64,000 nt of DNA from Allorhodopirellula solitaria (GTDB taxonomy: Bacteria > Planctomycetota > Planctomycetia > Pirellulales > Pirellulaceae), in assembly GCF_007859855.1 (NCBI RefSeq), contig NZ_SJPK01000003.1, forward strand, positions 503,182 to 567,181, given 5' to 3'. A model generated the notes under the pieces. The model was not told the origin of the DNA and did no database searches. It saw only the letters and a list, made by a program, of their open reading frames with translations. This document shows positions 19,689-28,828 of the stretch, in pieces; position 1 is the first letter of the stretch; every line of letters begins with the position of its first letter. The translations under genes and the position numbers were made by a program.

Positions 19689-21419
19689 CCCCAGGCCGGC
19701 GGCCCAGAGAACTCCCATTACGCTGGCCGGCATGGCTCCATAGCGAACGTAGAAACTAACCCGGTCATCGATGCGGGGTTTGGCAACGATCTCGCCCGCT
19801 TCGCCGGCTGGGAGTTGGCTCACCACCCGCCCCATGCTATCGATCCAGGCCGTCGGTCCACCGTTGGCAGCGGAAAGTATCGGCCGCCGGCATCCGATCG
19901 CAACCATCTGGGCACAGCGAAGATGGTGGGCCACGACAGCCGAATGGTCAAACCAAGCATCGTTGGTCAATGTCACGATGGCTTCGGGCAGGAGATCGGC
20001 ATCACGCTTCCAAAGGGTCCGCATGTGATCGACTGCGATCCGCTCGACCGCGGTCTCAATACATAGGTTGGGCAGGACTCGGAAACCTCCCACGTCAAAG
20101 GACGCGGGCCCCACCCCAGCGGCGAGTCCCAGGCCTGCCGGCACCATCTCTTTGAGTACCGGGATGGACTTGATCAACGGGATGTACTCGCCGAACATGA
20201 CCAAGTGGTTCTTGGCATAGGTATCCTGGACCGTCCCATCTTCTCCGACCAGCACGATGCCACTGAATTGCTCCGCCGACGCGCCGTAGCGAACGATCCC
20301 ACAGCCACCAATGATCGCCGGTGGCTGATTCGTGGAACCAGCCGACATCGCTGCCTGAATATTGCGATTGCGGCGGACAAAGTCAGCTTGTGATTGCGAG
20401 ATAATCTGCCGCATTTCGGGCACGGTCAAAGGCGGCCCATCCCGCCCCGTGGCGAGTTCTTCGGGGACCGCGAGATCTTCTTCAGCGATATACCAGGGCT
20501 GCCCGCCTGAGAGCATCGACTCGGGCCAAACAACGGCGTCAATCGGTATCGGGCTCTGTGAGACTGCAGCAATCGTTTGCCGGGCGAAGGCGGCGAAAAT
20601 TTGCTGTTCTCGGCCTAGATCCTGTTGATACTCCGTCTGTTCATCACGGCCAATCAACATCAATGTTGTGTCCGATTCGGCCGTCGGGTGCGTCAGTGCC
20701 GCGGCGCCGTAGAAATAGGCTCCGGCGGCGGCAACGCCGGCGATTGGAAGCGACGTTTGCCAGCCCCTGCTGAACCGGCGATCGCGATCGTCGTTGGTCC
20801 ATCGCGAAGGCGAGCCACGACGGGACATTGCCAGTAAACAGACATCGGCGGCCGCGACACTCGTCAAAACGAGGAGAAAACTGACCCCATAGGTGCCAAA
20901 CAGATCGACGATCTGGATCATCGTGGGCGCAGCCATGCCCGCGAGGGAGTGACCGAGCATCAACACGGAGATCCCTGTGGCAAAGTGATTGCGAACCCAC
21001 TCACCGCCAACCCACAACGACGCAGCGACCAGCGCGACAGGCAGATGGGCGCGCCATCGGTCCCATCGAGTTCTCACTGTCGCTGCTTCCTCGCTCGGCT
21101 GAACCAGGCACCGGCTCCAGCGGCGCAGCAAGACGACGAACAACAATGGGTACACCGCCAGGTAGCCCGCTAGGGCCAGCAGCGGCAAGATCATCAGGGG
21201 GTGGGCATGTCGCAGCCCCTGCAGCGAGACGAAGTAGTATGCAAAAAAACTGGCATACACGGGCAATCGCACGGACTTCTCTGAATGCGAGGCCAGCAGA
21301 ATCAGGGGCGTCAGCGCAACGAAGGCGAGCGGCCAGAGATCAAATCCGGGGCCAGTCAAATACAACAGTACCCCGCTGGCTATGGCAGCAAGCCACGCAT
21401 TCGTGCTGATCAGCTTCAT
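19629..21419 (-). CDS. lnt: Apolipoprotein N-acyltransferase
   Basis: The 596-residue inner-membrane enzyme transfers the third acyl chain to the N-terminal cysteine of lipoproteins. It has about six N-terminal helices, a further helix near residue 225 and a periplasmic nitrilase-fold domain. The nitrilase triad is visible: Glu300 in WPES, Lys403 in [12 protein letters not shown] and Cys453 in NLCIE. Family motifs NDAWF and SAANGG are present. It is about 85 residues longer than E. coli Lnt; the extra length includes a loop at residues 95-115 and another at 200-225. Start ATG at 21419. The gene overlaps the convergent permease gene by 60 bp at its 3' end and lies just downstream of an alpha/beta hydrolase gene on the same strand. 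Confidence 0.85.
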   Translation of the reverse strand: MKLISTNAWLAAIASGVLLYLTGPGFDLWPLAFVALTPLILLASHSEKSVRLPVYASFFAYYFVSLQGLRHAHPLMILPLLALAGYLAVYPLLFVVLLRRWSRCLVQPSEEAATVRTRWDRWRAHLPVALVAASLWVGGEWVRNHFATGISVLMLGHSLAGMAAPTMIQIVDLFGTYGVSFLLVLTSVAAADVCLLAMSRRGSPSRWTNDDRDRRFSRGWQTSLPIAGVAAAGAYFYGAAALTHPTAESDTTLMLIGRDEQTEYQQDLGREQQIFAAFARQTIAAVSQSPIPIDAVVWPESMLSGGQPWYIAEEDLAVPEELATGRDGPPLTVPEMRQIISQSQADFVRRNRNIQAAMSAGSTNQPPAIIGGCGIVRYGASAEQFSGIVLVGEDGTVQDTYAKNHLVMFGEYIPLIKSIPVLKEMVPAGLGLAAGVGPASFDVGGFRVLPNLCIETAVERIAVDHMRTLWKRDADLLPEAIVTLTNDAWFDHSAVVAHHLRCAQMVAIGCRRPILSAANGGPTAWIDSMGRVVSQLPAGEAGEIVAKPRIDDRVSFYVRYGAMPASVMGVLWAAGLGLCLLQRVHNRYRRRLDSGG

Positions 21420-21437
21420 CGCAAAACATCCGTGTTC

Positions 21438-22469
21438 TCATTGAGTCAAGCCGATCAAAAGGTGCTCGCGCAAGTGCGCTTCGACGGCGTGATCGGTAAT
21501 GTATTCCAAATAGTCATGCTGCATCCCCACAAACCGTGCTGCGTTGAGCTGGTGGACGCGAGCGTCATGATCGGGCAGGCAGTGCAAACCGCTGACGCCT
21601 GTATATCCCAACGCAGGTCGTCGATTGTCAAACCGCGTGAAACGATAGAAGCTCAGGTAAGTATCGCGATTGTTATACAATAAATCGAGGTGCTTGATTT
21701 GGTCGTAAGCACAGCGATGTGTCGTTACCAGGCAATCATTCCGAATCGCCGGAACCGCCAACGCCAAGTTGACCGGAGGCACCCGATGCGGAGCTGTTGG
21801 CACGCCGCACCCATCGATCGCACCGCCGCCGACAAGCTGCAGCGCCCCAAGTGCGACACGCCCCCCGAAGCTAAAGCCGATGATGGAGACGGGGATCGCA
21901 GGATCCATTTTCTGCAGGAACCTCGCCAGATGAAAGGAGTGTTCATCGGCTCGCTGGGCTTTCACTCGGACATCGCGAATCGGGCCGACAATGCGATCGG
22001 CAGGCCACGCCCAGATCACGAAACGCACCGGTGGAGCATCCGGCCACTGTAAGATCGTTTGATTATAAGTCTGTAAGCCACGCCGGATCGCTTTGTCGAG
22101 CGACCAACGATTGCCGTGGATAAAGATCACCACAGGACGCTGAAACCCGTCTGCGTCCGGTGCCATGAAGTCAACGACCGAAGAGGCCTGCCAGCAACTT
22201 CCTCCGACCCGTCGACGGATATCGAGTGAATCGAGACTCGCGTTTCGCGACCCCAAGCGGCGGCTGCTGACCAGCCAGATCTGATCGAGGGCCCGGGCGT
22301 CAAAGTTTTCTGTTGCCGTCGCCTGCAGTTGACGCTCAGCCGACTCCTCACTCGCTCCCGCGGCGACGGATGCCAGCGGTGAGGCCACTGTCTGACCGTG
22401 CACGAGGCCTCCCCCAAGCAGAATCGCTGAAGCGACCATTACACGACGAAACAATTCAGCGGTTAGCAT
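21438..22469 (-). CDS. Exported alpha/beta hydrolase
   Basis: I chose ATG 22469 (343 residues) because it gives MLTAELFRRVMVASAILLGG, a signal peptide; a TTG 17 codons upstream is possible but less likely. The alpha/beta hydrolase fold is shown by VVIFIHGNRW (oxyanion strand) and the nucleophile elbow GFSFGGR with Ser as the nucleophile; the last conserved His could be in MQHDYLEY. It resembles the DUF900-type lipase-like proteins, but I cannot assign a substrate. It lies 18 bp upstream of lnt on the same strand, so the two are probably co-transcribed, which may hint at a role in envelope lipids. Confidence 0.65.
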   Translation of the reverse strand: MLTAELFRRVMVASAILLGGGLVHGQTVASPLASVAAGASEESAERQLQATATENFDARALDQIWLVSSRRLGSRNASLDSLDIRRRVGGSCWQASSVVDFMAPDADGFQRPVVIFIHGNRWSLDKAIRRGLQTYNQTILQWPDAPPVRFVIWAWPADRIVGPIRDVRVKAQRADEHSFHLARFLQKMDPAIPVSIIGFSFGGRVALGALQLVGGGAIDGCGVPTAPHRVPPVNLALAVPAIRNDCLVTTHRCAYDQIKHLDLLYNNRDTYLSFYRFTRFDNRRPALGYTGVSGLHCLPDHDARVHQLNAARFVGMQHDYLEYITDHAVEAHLREHLLIGLTQ

Positions 22470-22651
22470 AAGCTCACTCAGGGCAGTAGCGGCAGCGGAG
22501 GATACGTCAGTGTAGCTCAAAGTGGCTGTCCGACAATCAAGAATGCAGCCGCGTTCGCTAGAGACTGCGGATTCTCGCTAGTTCGCTCCTACAAACCCAT
22601 CCCGGGGCCCGACCTATCGCATCGCCAGCCCGCTATCGCTCGCCCGCCGCC

Positions 22652-23782
22652 CTAGCTCAGCCGGGAGTCGGTGAGATCATCTTCCTGGGCAGCCGGGTCC
22701 TGGCGTTCGGAATCGTTGCGATTCAGTCGAGTCGTGACGATCGTGAATACAAACGCAAAGGCAGCGAACCGGTATCGGTTTTCGCTGATCTTCTTAACCA
22801 GTGAAGTCTCATCGGTGCCCTCGGATTCTCCCTGACTGGAGAAACAGTCGATGCTCACGATGCTGTCCATCACCGCTGACAACGATGCCGGAGCGGCAGT
22901 CAGGAATGATCGTGGCACGTCGAACTCGGTCAGCTCCAGCCCGAGTGTCGATTGTCGGAGCGAACTCAGGTCCACGTCGTCGTTGAGACCATCGACATCG
23001 CCTCGGCGGTCCGAGAATGCGGCATGACGGGATCTCGGATCCGATGGCCTCGCGAGGGACTGGCTATCGGGTCGATCGATTGACGGCGAAGAGGGCAGTA
23101 ACGCCATCGCCATGAACACGTCCGATTGCGCGTGGTTCGCTAGCGATTGATTGGCTAGCGAGGGACTCTCGTTGGAGCGTCGATTCGTCTCGGACCCTAA
23201 TCGGCGCGATGCGTGGGCGCCGATTGTCTCCGAGCCAGCGGCGGAGGAAGGCTCTCCGATTCCGACGAAGATCTCCGTTTGCATCCCGGTCGAACCCAAT
23301 GACTGTGAATCTCGGCTGTCGCTTGCCGACCGCGCGCCGGCGCCCCTCTCACGAGATGAGTTCAGACCGCTGAGACTTCGGAGAACCTGCGGCGTCGTCA
23401 CCGATCGAGCATTCGTTTCGGCGGCGCCATCCGCATCGACCATCATTTCCATGGCCGTGTCTTCCAACGTGACCGCTGGGCAACTCGGGAGGAATTCGGG
23501 GCTCAGCCAGGTCTCATTTCCTGCCAGGGCAGCGTCGAGTTCTCCCGGGTCGCTGATCGCGGGTGCGTCGTGCGTTGTCGCGGCGATCGGGGCCGTTTCC
23601 AAGGATTGCACCACTGCAGGCACGGACTCTGACATCGACGACTCACCGCCGAGAACATACGAACCGATGTTGAGATCGCCCGCCATCAACTTGCGCGCCT
23701 CGAGCCGTTCGAGCGCGCCGCGAATCTTGCGCCTTGGCGTCTGCCTGTGCGTTCGGCTCGTGGATCTAAGTATCGATTTCAA
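22652..23782 (-). CDS. Exported LExRxLMAG-motif protein of unknown function, coupled to the kinase gene
   Basis: The 376-residue product begins with a basic stretch and LERLEARKLMAG, the same N-terminal type of motif as the giant protein at 1-9411. The rest is Ser/Asp/Glu-rich, poorly ordered and has no domain I recognise; a hydrophobic stretch (FAAFAFVFTIVTT) lies close to the acidic C-terminus. The only start that keeps the motif at the N-terminus is TTG 23780-23782, inside the last codons of the kinase gene (17-bp overlap), which implies translational coupling. It may be a surface or envelope partner or substrate of the kinase; that is inference. Confidence 0.6.
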   Translation of the reverse strand: MKSILRSTSRTHRQTPRRKIRGALERLEARKLMAGDLNIGSYVLGGESSMSESVPAVVQSLETAPIAATTHDAPAISDPGELDAALAGNETWLSPEFLPSCPAVTLEDTAMEMMVDADGAAETNARSVTTPQVLRSLSGLNSSRERGAGARSASDSRDSQSLGSTGMQTEIFVGIGEPSSAAGSETIGAHASRRLGSETNRRSNESPSLANQSLANHAQSDVFMAMALLPSSPSIDRPDSQSLARPSDPRSRHAAFSDRRGDVDGLNDDVDLSSLRQSTLGLELTEFDVPRSFLTAAPASLSAVMDSIVSIDCFSSQGESEGTDETSLVKKISENRYRFAAFAFVFTIVTTRLNRNDSERQDPAAQEDDLTDSRLS

Positions 23783-26486
23783 GACCTAATCTCCGTTGGG
23801 TCACCTGCTCAGCATGCTCGGCCGAGTGGGGTGACTGGTCTAATTGGCGCAAGAGCTGTTCTAGCAGTTCGCTGTGAAGTTCGAGAAGCTTCCGATAACC
23901 CACGTCTCGCGGCGCTTTGCCGACTGCGAGGGTTTGCATTTCGATGGCATCGGTCAGATCGCCGACTGCTGACTGGAGGTCCCCGCGACGCTGGCGAAGA
24001 ACACTGAGGTTGTGGAGCACCCCACCGAACCGGCTGAGCAATTGGGGATCATCGCCGCCTGCGGCGACTAGTTTCTGAAACAATACCTGAGCCCGACTGA
24101 AAGCTGCCTCCGCGTCCGCCGTGTCGCCCTCGGACGCGCCGCTGAACAAGATCTGCCCATGATTGTTGTGGGCGACCGCCAAATGCTGCTGCACGTCGCG
24201 GTCAATCGGATGTTCGTCGAGGTAGCTTTCCAACGCCTCGATGGAACCGAGAGTCAGCTCACAGGCTTCGCTCCATTGCTGGCGTTGGGCGAGTAGGTTG
24301 GCAAGATTGTTCTGAGCGACAGCTCGCTGACACTGAGGTGACAGGGAATCAAATCCATCACGAGAATTGCCTCCGACTGAAAGACTCCAGCTGCGGCTCA
24401 GAACCGAGTCCAGACGCGAGTCAGCGAGGTCCGCGAGGTTGTCGCGAAACAATTCTTCGGCTTCTGTGGGGGCGGAATGACGTATCAATCCTGCGAGCGT
24501 GTTCCGGCATTCGATCATGGCGGATCGCAAATTGCTGCCGGCAAGGTTGCTCTGGATGAATTGTTCGAGTTCCGCATTGGTCTGCCTCATCCGCTCGATC
24601 GCGGGCGTCGTTTCGCCGCATTCGAACTGCAGCTTGGCGAAGTTCGACTGCGTCAGTGCCCACCGCCGCATCATGGACTGGCTCCTCAAAAACTGAGCCT
24701 CTGACGACTGGCTCTCCACAGGCATCGCAATCGCCTGCTGCTGCACGCGCGAGGCCTTGGTGTACAGTTCTCCGGCGTCCTGGTAGCGACCATTCTGTTT
24801 GCGCATGTTGGCGAGGCAGTGCAGGCAAACTGCATAGTCGGCCATGAACGTGGAGTTCTCTCGATGGAGCGGCTCGAGGGCGGTGAACTGCGCCAGGGCG
24901 AGCTCATATTTCGCCTCGGCGAGTTCGCGGTCTTCCAACCTATCCGCGATCGACCCGAGCACGAACTGAAGTTTCGCAGACTGGACCGCGAACTGGGGTT
25001 CGGCTTCGGAGTAGTGGATAAATCGTCTGACGAAATGCTGGGTGTTGGTCAGCATGCTCCGCAGCACCGGTTTACCGCCGGGCAAGTTGGGAAGTTTCTC
25101 CACGGCCATGCCATTGAAACCGTCAATCAGATTGAAGGCCTCCGAAAGGTGCGCGCGTGCGATATGTGCTTGCCGCTGTGCTTCGCGGCTCTGTTTCGCA
25201 ACGAGCATCGTCGAAACGGTCGAACCAATGAAGGCAACTGCGAGCAGGAATAGCGATGTCAGCACGATCTTGCGATGACGAACGACCCAGCGGAATGCCA
25301 AGTCGACTCTGCCCGGTCGACGAGCCATCGTCGGCAACCCGTCCAAGTATCGGCGCAGGTCGTCGGCTAGGTCGCCCGCTGTGGCATAGCGATCATCCTT
25401 GGATTTCGCGATCGCTTTGAGCACAATTGTCTCGAGATCCGTTTCGATCTTGGAATTGAGACGCCGCGGCGACGTGGGCTGCTGTGTTTCGACGGCCCGC
25501 AAGAGCTGATCGCGAGAATCCGCCGAAAATGCGGGCTCGAGCGTCAACATCTCATAGAGAGTGATCCCCAGAGAGTATATATCGGTGCGATGATCGACAG
25601 CTTGGGGACGCCCTGCGATCTGTTCGGGACTCATGTAGCGTGCCGTGCCGAGGGCGCTGCCGTCGGCGGTCAAATTGCCCGCGCCGCGACATCGTGCTAG
25701 CCCGAAGTCCGCCACCCAGACTTTGCCCTCGGCATCGATGAGCAAATTCGACGGTTTCACGTCGCGATGAATAACGCCTTGTTCGTGGGCGTAGTCCAAC
25801 GCATCAGCAACGTCGATGAACAGCCTGACAATCGTATGGATACCTCGCCGGTCGGACATCGACCGCACCGTGCTGCCATGATCTTTCACCGCCCGTGAGG
25901 TGGCCTGATCCTTGACCACCGATGCGAAGGGCTGTTCGGCAAATTCGGGGGCGCCTGTCAAACGAGCGGCGTCGGTATCGTCGAACGGCATCTCGGCAGT
26001 GAGTTCAGCGGCCGCCTGTTGGGCCTCCTCACGTCGCAGTTCAGAGAGTTTCTCAGCCCGCTTGCGCTGGGCTTCGTTGGCCTGGAGACTGGCCAGAGTC
26101 TGCTCCAAGGTGTCACCGTCGATCAGCTGCATGCTGTAGTAATGCACGCCGCGTTCGCAGCCGACGGCATAGACCGGAACGATATGGGGATGGTGCAGCG
26201 ACGCGGCGGCTTGGGCTTCGTTGCGAAATCTCGCGACCTGTTGTTGATCGAGCACGCTAGCGAACGGCAGTGTCTTGATCGCCACACTTCGCCGCAGCGA
26301 AATCTGGGTAGCCTCATAGACAATTCCCATCCCGCCCCGGCCCACCTCACGATGCAGTTCGTAGTCGCCGAGCGTCGAGGTGCGACGCGGTCCGGGCACC
26401 TGTGAAGCACTGGGCGTCACAGCTGCTGCCGGGTAGGTCGCAATTGCGGGCGACTGGATAGCGTCAGCGATCGAAGATTCACTCAT
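23766..26486 (-). CDS. Transmembrane serine/threonine protein kinase with repeat-containing outer region
   Basis: The kinase domain spans about residues 40-375: glycine loop GRGGMGIVYEA, ATP lysine in VAIKTLP, catalytic loop HRDVKPSNLL (Asp242) and DFGLA. Between the hinge and helix E is a charged insertion of about 90 residues, rich in Glu/Ala/Arg. One membrane helix follows (VLTSLFLLAVAFIGSTV, about residue 410-430), then a 470-residue helical, probably TPR-like region on the other side of the membrane (pattern such as NLANLLAQRQQWSEA). This is the standard Pkn-type Hanks kinase of planctomycetes. It overlaps the downstream LExRxLMAG gene and runs divergently from the rhomboid gene. Substrates unknown. 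Confidence 0.87.
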   Translation of the reverse strand: MSESSIADAIQSPAIATYPAAAVTPSASQVPGPRRTSTLGDYELHREVGRGGMGIVYEATQISLRRSVAIKTLPFASVLDQQQVARFRNEAQAAASLHHPHIVPVYAVGCERGVHYYSMQLIDGDTLEQTLASLQANEAQRKRAEKLSELRREEAQQAAAELTAEMPFDDTDAARLTGAPEFAEQPFASVVKDQATSRAVKDHGSTVRSMSDRRGIHTIVRLFIDVADALDYAHEQGVIHRDVKPSNLLIDAEGKVWVADFGLARCRGAGNLTADGSALGTARYMSPEQIAGRPQAVDHRTDIYSLGITLYEMLTLEPAFSADSRDQLLRAVETQQPTSPRRLNSKIETDLETIVLKAIAKSKDDRYATAGDLADDLRRYLDGLPTMARRPGRVDLAFRWVVRHRKIVLTSLFLLAVAFIGSTVSTMLVAKQSREAQRQAHIARAHLSEAFNLIDGFNGMAVEKLPNLPGGKPVLRSMLTNTQHFVRRFIHYSEAEPQFAVQSAKLQFVLGSIADRLEDRELAEAKYELALAQFTALEPLHRENSTFMADYAVCLHCLANMRKQNGRYQDAGELYTKASRVQQQAIAMPVESQSSEAQFLRSQSMMRRWALTQSNFAKLQFECGETTPAIERMRQTNAELEQFIQSNLAGSNLRSAMIECRNTLAGLIRHSAPTEAEELFRDNLADLADSRLDSVLSRSWSLSVGGNSRDGFDSLSPQCQRAVAQNNLANLLAQRQQWSEACELTLGSIEALESYLDEHPIDRDVQQHLAVAHNNHGQILFSGASEGDTADAEAAFSRAQVLFQKLVAAGGDDPQLLSRFGGVLHNLSVLRQRRGDLQSAVGDLTDAIEMQTLAVGKAPRDVGYRKLLELHSELLEQLLRQLDQSPHSAEHAEQVTQRRLGLEIDT

Positions 26487-26512
26487 ATCGGGGCCCTCCT
26501 TTGCCTCGCGAT

Positions 26513-26546
26513 GTACGATGGTAATTCACGTACGATGGTGATTTCC
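26513..26546. repeat. Tandem 17-bp repeat in the kinase/rhomboid divergent promoter region
   Basis: Two adjacent 17-bp units, 26513-26529 and 26530-26546, share 14 of 17 bases, starting gtacgatggt. They lie 27 bp upstream of the kinase start and upstream of the rhomboid gene. Spacing of 17 bp is close to two DNA turns, so a regulator binding both units on one face is possible. Confidence 0.4.
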
Positions 26547-26710
26547 GTGTGAGAACTTTGCTCTACACTGGGTCAATCCACGATAAAGTCATGTTTGGAA
26601 TTGGCAACCGGATTTTTCGAGATTCTCGATTCAGCGCCGTACCGACCCGACTACTCCTGCCCTCGAATCCCTTCCCCCTTCGCTCGCCCCGAATCGAGAA
26701 ACGCCCCATC

Positions 26711-27262
26711 ATGCCGCCACCGATTTACCAATCCGCTGTCTTCGTCGCCGTGATGTGGGGGGTGTTTCTGCTGGATCTCATTCTGCCGGGTTCCTTCCTG
26801 CACTACGGACTGGTACCGCGGACAGCCCGCGGGTTGCCCGGCATTGCCCTGATGCCGTTCCTGCATGCGAATTACGCACACCTGCTCAGCAATACTATCC
26901 CGATCGCTATCCTGCTGGCGCTGACCCTATCGACCCGTCCTCAGGCCTGGGCCAGCGTGATCGCAATCATGCTCTGCAGCGGCGCGTTGCTATGGTGTTT
27001 CGGTCGCCCAGCCAACCATGTCGGCGCGAGTGGTTTGGTCTTCGGGCTGACCACGTTTCTCATCATCGTGGGGGTGCGTGAGAAACAGTTCCTCTCGCTC
27101 GGTGTCGCCGTCGCGGTTGGGCTAATTTTCGGTGGTAGTCTACTGAGCGGCATCATTCCCTCTTTTGGATCTAATGTTTCCTGGGATGGACACTTGTGTG
27201 GCGCGATCGCAGGAGTGGTCGTCGGCATCGCGACCACGGAACGGGCAGAGTCGTTTCTCTGA
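26711..27262 (+). CDS. Rhomboid-family intramembrane serine protease
   Basis: Six hydrophobic helices in 183 residues. Active-site features: the helix-2 HANYAHLLSNTIPI segment, the catalytic Ser in VGASGLVFG (GxSG) and the partner His in SWDGHLCGAIAG. The protease cleaves membrane-protein substrates within the membrane plane. I start at ATG 26711 (MPPPIYQS), directly before the first helix; the frame is open to a GTG at 26549, which would add 54 residues lacking clear character. Substrate unknown. The divergent kinase is its only upstream neighbour, and the PPi-phosphofructokinase gene follows 190 bp later. Confidence 0.82.
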   Translation: MPPPIYQSAVFVAVMWGVFLLDLILPGSFLHYGLVPRTARGLPGIALMPFLHANYAHLLSNTIPIAILLALTLSTRPQAWASVIAIMLCSGALLWCFGRPANHVGASGLVFGLTTFLIIVGVREKQFLSLGVAVAVGLIFGGSLLSGIIPSFGSNVSWDGHLCGAIAGVVVGIATTERAESFL

Positions 27263-27452
27263 CCCAGTTCATTTTCTCGGGTGAGGTTGTTGAACGATCG
27301 TAGCAGTGCCGGGGAACCCGCTAGGCGGTTTGCGGGCGCCGTGATCGCCCTCGCGAGACTCTCCCCCTTTGCATCCACGGCGATTCGACGACAATTCATC
27401 GCCAAGTTGGCTCAGCTCTCGAATTTGCTCCACGATTTAGGAAATCACTCTC

Positions 27453-28682
27453 ATGTCGGTCAAACGCGTTGGAATTCTCACGGCGGGTGGACTCGCCCCC
27501 TGCCTGTCGTCGGCCATTGGTGCCTTGATCCAGACCTACACAGAGACCTCTCCGGAAATTGAGATCATCTGCTATCGATCCGGATACAAAGGCTTGCTGC
27601 TCGGCGACAGTCTCGTCGTGACGCCCGAGATCCGCGAGCAGGCCGCCGTACTGCACGAGCATGGTGGTAGCCCGATCGGCAATAGCCGCGTGAAATTGAC
27701 CAACGTCGATGACTGCGTCAAACGTGGCCTGGTCAAATCGGGGCAAGATCCTCTGCAGGTCGCCGCCGAACGGCTCCGCGACGACCGTGTCGATGTGCTG
27801 CATACGATCGGTGGCGACGACACGAACACCACCGCAGCGGACTTGGCCGCGTTCCTGGCCAAGAACGACTATGCTCTCACTGTCGTCGGTCTGCCCAAAA
27901 CGATCGACAATGACGTGATCCCAATTCAACAGAGTTTGGGTGCGTGGACAGCAGCCGAAATGGGCGGCAGGTTCTTTGAGAATGTTGTTGCCGAGCACAG
28001 CGCCAACCCACGGATGCTGATCGTACACGAAGTCATGGGACGCAATTGTGGCTGGCTTACCGCGGCAACGGCTGTCGCGTATCGCAAGCGTCTCGACGCC
28101 ATGAACTTTTTGCCCTCGATCGGCCTGACTCGGAAGAGCGTGGATGTCCACGGCGTGTTCATTCCCGAGATGCAGTTCGAACTCGAAGCGGAAGCCAAGC
28201 GGTTGCGAGCAATCATGGACGAGCACGACTGCGTGAACATCTTCATCTCCGAGGGCGCGGGCGTCGACACGATCGTCCAAGAAATGGAATCTCGCGGCGA
28301 GAAAGTCCCCCGCGATGCCTTCGGTCACTACAAACTCGACGCCGTGAATCCCGGCGAGTGGTTCGGCAAACAGTTCGCCGAGATGCTCGGGGCCGAGAAA
28401 ACCCTGATCCAAAAGAGCGGTTACTACTCCCGTGCAGCAGCCGCCAACGGCGACGACATCGCGCTGATCGGCCAGTGTGCTCGCAAAGCGGTCGAGTGCG
28501 CCTTGGCGGGCGACGGCGGTGTGATTGGCCAAGACGAAGACCGTGGAGGCGAATTGCGAGCGATCGAGTTTGATCGAATTCGAGGTGGAAAACCGTTCGA
28601 TATCGATGCGGCCTGGTTCGGTGAATTGCTCGCCGGGATCGACCAACCCAAACGAGCCGCAGTCCCCACCGAGCACGCTTAG
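27453..28682 (+). CDS. pfp: Pyrophosphate--fructose 6-phosphate 1-phosphotransferase
   Basis: The 409-residue phosphofructokinase phosphorylates fructose 6-phosphate reversibly in glycolysis. The nucleotide-binding site reads GGDDTNT (Gly120-Gly121-Asp122-Asp123); the second Asp, in place of the Gly of ATP enzymes, is the known mark of pyrophosphate use. PKTIDND carries the catalytic base, and MGRNCGWL contacts the sugar phosphate. Length and N-terminal MSVKRVGILTAGGLAP fit the planctomycete and actinobacterial type. The gene stands alone in the plus direction and is followed by a strong hairpin at 28728-28789. Confidence 0.88.
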   Translation: MSVKRVGILTAGGLAPCLSSAIGALIQTYTETSPEIEIICYRSGYKGLLLGDSLVVTPEIREQAAVLHEHGGSPIGNSRVKLTNVDDCVKRGLVKSGQDPLQVAAERLRDDRVDVLHTIGGDDTNTTAADLAAFLAKNDYALTVVGLPKTIDNDVIPIQQSLGAWTAAEMGGRFFENVVAEHSANPRMLIVHEVMGRNCGWLTAATAVAYRKRLDAMNFLPSIGLTRKSVDVHGVFIPEMQFELEAEAKRLRAIMDEHDCVNIFISEGAGVDTIVQEMESRGEKVPRDAFGHYKLDAVNPGEWFGKQFAEMLGAEKTLIQKSGYYSRAAAANGDDIALIGQCARKAVECALAGDGGVIGQDEDRGGELRAIEFDRIRGGKPFDIDAAWFGELLAGIDQPKRAAVPTEHA

Positions 28683-28727
28683 CGCTCGTCCACTACGCCC
28701 AGGCGAGCGGGCTGATGAAATCCTCAA

Positions 28728-28789
28728 CCGTCGTGGACAGGAGACGCCGAGTCCCAGGCAGCACGGACTCGTTAGTTCGTCCACCACGG
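28728..28789 (+). terminator. Hairpin after the phosphofructokinase gene (copy 2 of the recurring palindrome)
   Basis: Outer arms ccgtcgtggac (28728-28738) and gtccaccacgg (28779-28789) and inner arms cgagtcc (28748-28754) and ggactcg (28765-28771) pair around imperfect middle segments. The outer gtggac and inner cgagtcc blocks are those of the hairpin at 13035-13083. It lies 46 bp past the stop codon. A terminator or a REP-like element are both possible. Confidence 0.5.
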
Positions 28790-28828
28790 TGAATCCTCTT
28801 CCACCACTCGCCTGAAAGTACCACTTCC

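Noticed and set aside
27396-28787. 463-codon minus-strand frame
   Set aside because: Antisense to the PPi-phosphofructokinase gene; the plus-strand gene carries the GGDD and PKTIDND motifs.
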